A stretch of DNA of 37,231 bases, taken from contig JAFVTX010000007.1 of the NCBI GenBank assembly GCA_017503015.1, positions 1-37,231 on the forward strand. Direction: 5' to 3'. The notes below the pieces were generated by a model, which was not told the DNA's origin, did no database searches, and worked only from the letters and a program-made list of their open reading frames with translations. The DNA comes from Fibrobacter sp. GTDB taxonomy: Bacteria > Fibrobacterota > Fibrobacteria > Fibrobacterales > Fibrobacteraceae. Of this stretch, positions 32,126-37,231 are shown piece after piece. Position 1 is the first letter of the stretch; every line of letters begins with the position of its first letter. The translations under genes were made by a program, and so were the position numbers.

Positions 32126-32887
32126 ATGCGTCAGTATATCATCGCTGGTAACTGGAAAATGAACAAGACCGTGAGCGAATCTGTTGAACTCGCCAAGGCC
32201 ATCGTTGAAGCCGTCAAGGACGTGAAGAAGACCGAAGTGGTCATCGGACCCACCTACCTCGCCGCCGCCAAGGTCGCCGACGTGATCAAGGGCACCAACG
32301 TGAAGCTCGCCATCCAGGACATCCACTGGCAGGACCAGGGCGCATTCACCGGTAAGGTTTCCGTGGACATGGTCAAGGAAATCGGCGCCGACTACATCAT
32401 CATCGGCCACTCCGAACAGCGCCAGTATTTCCACGAAACTGACGAAACCGTGAACCTGAAGGTCAAGAAGACCCTCGCCGCCGGCATCAAGCCCATCATC
32501 TGCATCGGCGAAACCCTCGACGAACGCAACGGCGGCAAGCTGGAATCCGTTCTCAGCACCCAGGTCAAGGGCGCTTTCAAGGACGTTTCCGCCGAAGACG
32601 CCGCTAAGTGCGTGTTGGCCTACGAACCCGTGTGGGCAATCGGTACCGGCGTGGTCGCTACCGACGAACAGGCCCAGGACACCCAGGCTTTCGTCCGCTC
32701 CGTGGTCAAGGAAATCTACGGCGAAGCCGTTGCCGAAGGCATGCGCATCCAGTACGGTGGCTCCATGAAGCCGGGTAACGCTGCCGGCCTTTTGGCCCAG
32801 AAGGACATCGACGGTGGCCTCATCGGCGGTGCAGCCCTCAAGGCCGACACCTTCAAGGGTATCATCGACGCTGCCGAAGCCCGCTAA
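32126..32887 (+). CDS. tpiA: Triosephosphate isomerase
   Basis: Interconverts dihydroxyacetone phosphate and glyceraldehyde-3-phosphate; 253 aa TIM barrel of normal length. Catalytic residues are in place: AGNWKMN (Lys), IIIGHSEQR (His), AYEPVWAIGTG (Glu), plus the phosphate-binding YGGSMKPGN and GGLIGGAALK. AAGGAG lies seven bases before the ATG. Codon use is strongly biased toward GC-ending codons, as in highly expressed genes. secG follows after 45 nt, the tpiA-secG order seen in many bacteria. Confidence 0.98.
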   Translation: MRQYIIAGNWKMNKTVSESVELAKAIVEAVKDVKKTEVVIGPTYLAAAKVADVIKGTNVKLAIQDIHWQDQGAFTGKVSVDMVKEIGADYIIIGHSEQRQYFHETDETVNLKVKKTLAAGIKPIICIGETLDERNGGKLESVLSTQVKGAFKDVSAEDAAKCVLAYEPVWAIGTGVVATDEQAQDTQAFVRSVVKEIYGEAVAEGMRIQYGGSMKPGNAAGLLAQKDIDGGLIGGAALKADTFKGIIDAAEAR

Positions 32888-32932
32888 GACGCTGCGGCAA
32901 AGCCACAAACATTTAACCTAAGGTAAAAGACT

Positions 32933-33349
32933 ATGACAACACTCTTTTGGATTGGTATCGTCCTCCACGTGTTCCTCTGCCTGTTCCTCATGCTGCTCGT
33001 GCTCGTGCAGAACGACAAGATGGGAGGCCTTGCAGGTCTCGGCGGAATGACTTCTCAGTCTGCATTCTCCACTGCAGGTGCTGCCACCTTCATCCAGAAG
33101 CTCACCCGCGGCGTGGCCGTGCTGTTCTTTATCGTGGTGTTCGCCCTCGGCCTGATTACTGCCAAGCAGGACCAGGCTGTGGAAGAATCTTCGATGCAGA
33201 AGGCGACCCGCGAAAACGCCGCCCAGCAGGCTCCCACCATTCCGGCCCTGCCCGGTGACTTTGCGGCTCCTGCCGCCGAGGCTCCTGCTGCCGACGTCGC
33301 TCCCGCCACCCCGGCTGAAGCGCCTGCCGCTGCACCCGCCGCAGAGTAA
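32933..33349 (+). CDS. secG: SecG preprotein translocase subunit with long Ala/Pro tail
   Basis: Part of the SecYEG inner-membrane channel. 138 aa. Two membrane segments: FWIGIVLHVFLCLFLMLLVL (5-24) and VAVLFFIVVFALGLI (~61-75), joined by the typical Gly-rich loop GGLAGLGGMTSQSAFSTAGA. The ~60-residue C-terminal tail is Ala/Pro/Glu-rich (PAAEAPAADVAPATPAEAP), longer than in E. coli SecG and low-complexity, probably unstructured. AAGGT lies before the ATG. Second gene of the tpiA-secG unit, ended by a strong terminator. Confidence 0.94.
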   Translation: MTTLFWIGIVLHVFLCLFLMLLVLVQNDKMGGLAGLGGMTSQSAFSTAGAATFIQKLTRGVAVLFFIVVFALGLITAKQDQAVEESSMQKATRENAAQQAPTIPALPGDFAAPAAEAPAADVAPATPAEAPAAAPAAE

Positions 33350-33392
33350 GTGTTTGCGGGAGCAATCCCGACAGTCCAACCGCTTATGGAAG

Positions 33393-33423
33393 TCCGCCCT
33401 GCTCTTGCGGGGTGGATTTTTTT
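33393..33423 (+). terminator. Terminator of tpiA-secG
   Basis: TCCGCCCTGC-TCTT-GCGGGGTGGA, 10-bp stem with two G-T pairs, followed by seven T. Confidence 0.88.
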
Positions 33424-33600
33424 GCGGCAAAGCCGCAGTGTATGAGGTCGGGCCTTCGGCCCTCTGAGGAGTGAGTGCGGCGCTTCGCGCCTTTGTGGTT
33501 TTATGGTCGCGCCGTTGGCGCCATATTTTAACTCAAAGCACTACAAGTGCGACCTCACAGCTCAAAGGCTTGCAAAGCAAGCCGACCTCATACCTCTTTT
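33423..33600. repeat. Inverted array of six triloop hairpins with ~29-nt period
   Basis: Hairpins at 33423-33437, 33450-33462, 33479-33491, 33509-33521, 33538-33550 and 33567-33583, each a perfect 5-7 bp stem with a 3-nt loop (AAA, TTC, TTC, GTT, ACA, AAA). Spacers are mostly 16 nt. Those on the left read near TTTGAGNNNTGAGGTC, and those on the right read as its complement, so the array is inverted about its middle. No gene is credible here. Confidence 0.8.
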
Positions 33601-33626
33601 CTACCTTTCTCCCCAGAGGTTTTGAT

Positions 33627-35006
33627 ATGCAGAATACATTGGTCGCTCCCGTTGGCATTTTAGGTTTTGGCGTCGAAGGCCAGAGCACCTTCAACTACCT
33701 GGTCCGCACGGGCATCAAGGACATCGTAGTCATGGACAAGAACCCGGTGAACCTGCCTGCCGTGCCCGAGGGCGTAAACGTGAAGACCTTCAGCGGAGAG
33801 GGCTACCTGGACGGGCTCAAGGACTGCGTGACCGTGGTGCGCTCCGCTGGGGTTTACCCCATGAGCCAGGAACTGTTCAAGTTCCAGATGAACGGCGGTC
33901 TCATGACCAGCCAGATCCAGCTGTTTTTAGAACAAACTAAGTCCAAGAAGACGGTAGGCGTCACCGGGACCCTCGGCAAAGGTTCTACCGTAAGCATGAT
34001 CAGCCACATCCTGACCAAGTGCGGCGTGAGCAACGAGATTGGCGGAAACTTCGGCGTGCCCGCCCTGGACCTGCTGGAAACAGAAACCGCCGACCGGGTG
34101 AGCATTCTGGAGCTTTCCAGTTTCCAGCTCATGACCCTGTCCGTTTCGCCGGACGTGGCCGTAGTGCTCCGGGTCTCTACCGAACACCTGGACTGGCACA
34201 AGACCGTAGAGGAATACCGCGACGCCAAGGCGAACCTGGTCCGCTGGCAAAAGCGGGACGGGGCCTGCGTGTACCTGAAGGACGCAGCCCCCACCGCCAA
34301 AATCGCTTCTGAGAGCCCTGCCAGAACAAAGTACGCCGTCGCCCTGGCCGACGGCCCGAGTGCAGGCCAAGGCGACGCCGTCATCGAAGGCGCCACCCTG
34401 ACTATCGACGGCGAAAAACTGTTCCTCTCCGACTGCAAGGTGCGGGGAATCTACCAGCTAGAAAACATGGCGGCGGCGACGCTTGCCTGTAAGGCCCTGG
34501 GAATCCGGGTGGCGGACGCCCTCGAGGCCCTCAAGACCTACGAGACCCTCCCCTTCCGCATGGAATTCAAGGGCGAAAAAGGTGGCATCGAGTTCTTCAA
34601 CGACAGCTACGCCACCCGCCCCGACGCAACCATCGCCGCCACCGCCAGCATGGACCGCCCCTTCGCGCTGATCCTCGGCGGCTCTGAAAAGAACGCGGAC
34701 TTTACCGAACTATCGAACATCCTCGTAAAAGAGCGCCCGAACCTACGGCGCATCGCCCTCATCGGAGCCACCGCCGAACGCATGCTGGAATCCCTGTCGC
34801 AGGCCGGCCTCGATACGGCAGGCGAAAACGGGAGCGGCATCCAGGCCGCCATCTTCCCCACCCTGGAAGAGGCCTTCCAGGACAGCCTGTCCATCGGCAA
34901 GGGCGGCATCGTCATCATGAGCCCCGCCTGCGCCAGTTTCGGCCTGTTCAAGAACTACAAGGAACGGGGAAAGGCCTTCGACAGGCTGGTGGAAAAATAT
35001 GGCTAA
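33627..35006 (+). CDS. murD: UDP-N-acetylmuramoyl-L-alanine--D-glutamate ligase
   Basis: Adds D-Glu to UDP-MurNAc-L-Ala in peptidoglycan synthesis; cytosolic, 459 aa. The ATG at 33627 has AGAGGT six bases upstream; the longer frame from 33471 runs through the hairpin array and is rejected. N-terminal Rossmann motif GILGFGVEGQST, ATP loop GVTGTLGKGST, ELSSFQL, EHLDWH (Mg/carbamyl-Lys region), NDSYATRPDA and the C-terminal SPACASFGLFKNYKERG. The ATP loop reads GTLGKGS instead of the usual MurD GTNGKTT, closer to folylpolyglutamate synthase. TTTTCTACCTTTC (33597-33609) is a plausible promoter core. It stands alone rather than in a division cluster. Confidence 0.95.
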   Translation: MQNTLVAPVGILGFGVEGQSTFNYLVRTGIKDIVVMDKNPVNLPAVPEGVNVKTFSGEGYLDGLKDCVTVVRSAGVYPMSQELFKFQMNGGLMTSQIQLFLEQTKSKKTVGVTGTLGKGSTVSMISHILTKCGVSNEIGGNFGVPALDLLETETADRVSILELSSFQLMTLSVSPDVAVVLRVSTEHLDWHKTVEEYRDAKANLVRWQKRDGACVYLKDAAPTAKIASESPARTKYAVALADGPSAGQGDAVIEGATLTIDGEKLFLSDCKVRGIYQLENMAAATLACKALGIRVADALEALKTYETLPFRMEFKGEKGGIEFFNDSYATRPDATIAATASMDRPFALILGGSEKNADFTELSNILVKERPNLRRIALIGATAERMLESLSQAGLDTAGENGSGIQAAIFPTLEEAFQDSLSIGKGGIVIMSPACASFGLFKNYKERGKAFDRLVEKYG

Positions 35007-35063
35007 GCCGTAGTCTTAGTTACTAGATTGTCTTATATCAAGAAACTTCTTGAAAAACGCAAC

Positions 35064-35135
35064 ACTAGTAACTCAGAACTCGTAACTGCCGCGTAGCGGC
35101 CCCAGTAACTGCGTAAAAATTTTCAATTTTTACGC
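35064..35135 (+). repeat. Heptad repeat with two triloop hairpins
   Basis: Heptads ACTAGTA, ACTCAGA, ACTCGTA (35064-35084) lead into GCCGC-GTA-GCGGC (35088-35100), then CAGTAACT, then the perfect 11-bp hairpin GCGTAAAAATT-TTC-AATTTTTACGC (35111-35135). Heptads and triloop hairpins are combined here as in the murD upstream array. Confidence 0.75.
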
Positions 35136-35143
35136 CCTCCCCC

Positions 35144-35174
35144 TTTACAAGCGGGTCACTTTAATCTAAATTTG
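35144..35174 (+). promoter_or_regulatory. Promoter of tRNA-Leu
   Basis: TTTACA (35144-35149), 17-nt spacer, TAAATTTG (35167-35174), 21 nt before the tRNA. It satisfies both a sigma-70-like layout and the TAnnTTTG pattern. Confidence 0.55.
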
Positions 35175-35195
35175 ACCCGTTCCATTAAGGACCAC

Positions 35196-35279
35196 GCGGT
35201 CGTGGTGGAATTGGTAGACACGCTAGCTTGAGGTGCTAGTGGGAGCAATCTCATGACAGTTCAAGTCTGTCCGACCGCA
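35196..35279 (+). tRNA. tRNA-Leu (anticodon GAG)
   Basis: Acceptor arms GCGGTCG / CGACCGC (35272-35278) with discriminator A, D-loop TGGTAGA, anticodon stem CTAGC / GCTAG with loop TTGAGGT (anticodon GAG, for CUC/CUU codons), a long variable arm (GGGAGCAATCTCAT) as expected for leucine, and T-arm GACAG-TTCAAGT-CTGTC. CCA is not encoded. A terminator follows within 7 nt. Confidence 0.96.
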
Positions 35280-35285
35280 GAAGAG

Positions 35286-36466
<1,181 letters not shown>

Positions 36467-36485
36467 CCACCAGCCAGGCCCAGTC

Positions 36486-37231
36486 TTGCTCAACTCCATC
36501 TACATCGAGATTACCGACGCCTGCAACCTGAACTGCAGTTTTTGCCCCTGCGGAAAATCGGCTCATTCGTCGTGTGACAAAACTGTCGCAAAAAATGCGC
36601 CAACAAGTTCTGGCGCCCACCGCACCTTCATGGATTCCGCCCTTTTCGAACGGTGTATCCAGCAGGCGGCCCTCCATGCCGAAAACGTCTATTTCCACAT
36701 TTTGGGAGAGCCCACGCTCCACCCCGGATTCGTACACTACCTGAAGGCGCTGGAATCTACGCCGCTGAAGCTGAACCTGACCACCAACGGCTCCACAATC
36801 GCCCGGGTGGGCAAGCACCTGCTGCAAAGCGGGGCACTCCGGCAGGTGAACTTTTCCACCCACGCCTACGGGGAACTCGGGCCAGACCAGGCTCAGCCCT
36901 ACCTTCAAGACGTGCTGGACTTTTGCCGGATGGCCCTTGCAGAGCGCCCCGACCTGTACCTCAATCTAAGGCTCTGGAACGCGGGAGACTTTCCCGACGC
37001 AGACCGCCAGCGGGGCTGGAACCGCCTGATGGTTGCCCGGGTCGCACAGACATTCGGCCTCGACAGCAAAGACGTTCTGGACCCGGAACATTTCTGTAGC
37101 CGTCACAAGAGCTTTCCCGTCCAGGGCAGGCTCTACCTGCACCAAGACTCCCGCTTTGAATGGCCCGGGTTAGACGAGAGACGAGAGGCGAGAGACGAGA
37201 GATATGTACAGGGAACCTGCCACGGGTTAGA
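36486..37231 (+). CDS. Radical SAM/SPASM-type protein, 3' end beyond the window
   Basis: The frame from TTG 36486 (MLNSIYIEITDACNLNC) is open to the window edge, at least 248 codons. The cluster motif CNLNCSFC (CxxxCxxC) comes at once, then HILGEPTLHPGF and LTTNGS, the usual radical SAM strand motifs. FEWP...GTCHGL near the edge fits the start of an auxiliary-cluster (SPASM-like) region. Two stretches look like in-frame insertions: about 20 residues after the CxxxCxxC motif, whose DNA forms two hairpins, and DERREARDER, encoded by four GACGAGA-type heptads. The substrate is unknown; some relatives mature peptides or modify nucleosides. The start codon choice is tentative. Confidence 0.82.
   Translation, partial: MLNSIYIEITDACNLNCSFCPCGKSAHSSCDKTVAKNAPTSSGAHRTFMDSALFERCIQQAALHAENVYFHILGEPTLHPGFVHYLKALESTPLKLNLTTNGSTIARVGKHLLQSGALRQVNFSTHAYGELGPDQAQPYLQDVLDFCRMALAERPDLYLNLRLWNAGDFPDADRQRGWNRLMVARVAQTFGLDSKDVLDPEHFCSRHKSFPVQGRLYLHQDSRFEWPGLDERREARDERYVQGTCHGL
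36574..36616. repeat. Two adjacent hairpins inside the radical SAM gene
   Basis: GTGACA-AAAC-TGTCGC (36574-36589) and GCGCCA-N8-TGGCGC (36597-36616), separated by an A-run. They coincide with a poorly conserved-looking insertion between CxxxCxxC and the next motif. Confidence 0.45.
37173..37200 (+). repeat. Heptanucleotide repeat inside a coding region
   Basis: GACGAGA, GACGAGA, GGCGAGA, GACGAGA in register, preceded by TTA as in the intergenic copies at 16562 and 17474. It lies within the open radical SAM frame and encodes DERREARDER. Confidence 0.8.

Noticed and set aside
33423-33600. Possible CRISPR array because of the ~29-nt period
   Set aside because: The periodic parts are hairpins with different stem sequences, and the spacers are the similar parts and invert in the middle. 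No cas genes are present.
33471-33626. Longer murD start
   Set aside because: The extension is encoded by the hairpin array; the ATG at 33627 has AGAGGT at good spacing and the protein then starts as MurD normally does.

Overview
The window reads as chromosome of a cellulolytic bacterium of the Fibrobacter type. This is an inference: it carries a giant secreted GH9 cellulase, a second secreted clan GH-A glycosidase of CelF/GH51-like appearance, a Thermotoga-type ferredoxin, Fibrobacter-like codon use, and intergenic DNA full of hairpin and heptanucleotide repeats. No rRNA, transposase, integrase or CRISPR array is visible. The only tRNA is tRNA-Leu(GAG).

Layout. 1-695 is the 3' end of gpmI. 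983-5990 (minus strand) holds the CelF-like glycosidase and an argB-argD pair. 6253-6450 is a ferredoxin. 6563-13186 (minus) is a ~2,200-residue GH9 cellulase, followed by a lipoprotein with PKD-like segments (13308-14414, plus), thrS (minus) and a small exported hypothetical. 17439-19757 is a repeat-rich accessory zone around an ORF6N-domain gene, with two structured units that share a leader.

19758-26519 is an AT-rich, tightly packed five-gene operon: DNA cytosine-C5 methyltransferase, MORC/MutL-type GHKL ATPase, Z1-domain superfamily II helicase, PD-(D/E)XK nuclease-like protein (DUF4420 type), and a ~240-residue protein I do not recognise. This matches the MORC/MutL-associated restriction-modification neighbourhoods described by Iyer, Abhiman and Aravind, and resembles the MZA (MutL, Z1, DUF, AIPR) antiviral systems. 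No AIPR gene is present; the unknown protein sits at the end of the operon instead. A gene scrap and a HigBA-like toxin-antitoxin pair with a clear palindromic operator follow.

27757 to the end returns to core genes: M23 peptidase, exported hypothetical, outer-membrane beta-barrel-like protein, BamE-like lipoprotein, tpiA-secG, murD, tRNA-Leu, tgt, and a radical SAM gene cut by the window edge.

Themes outside the genes. (1) A motif close to T-tract-CTAnnTTTG, like the Bacteroidota -7 element, precedes many genes on both strands. (2) Several genes without a Shine-Dalgarno sequence have this motif only 3-6 nt before the start codon, suggesting leaderless mRNAs. (3) Intergenic repeats have a strict 7-nt period, and one type also lies in frame inside the radical SAM gene. 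(4) An inverted array of six triloop hairpins with a ~29-nt period lies between secG and murD.
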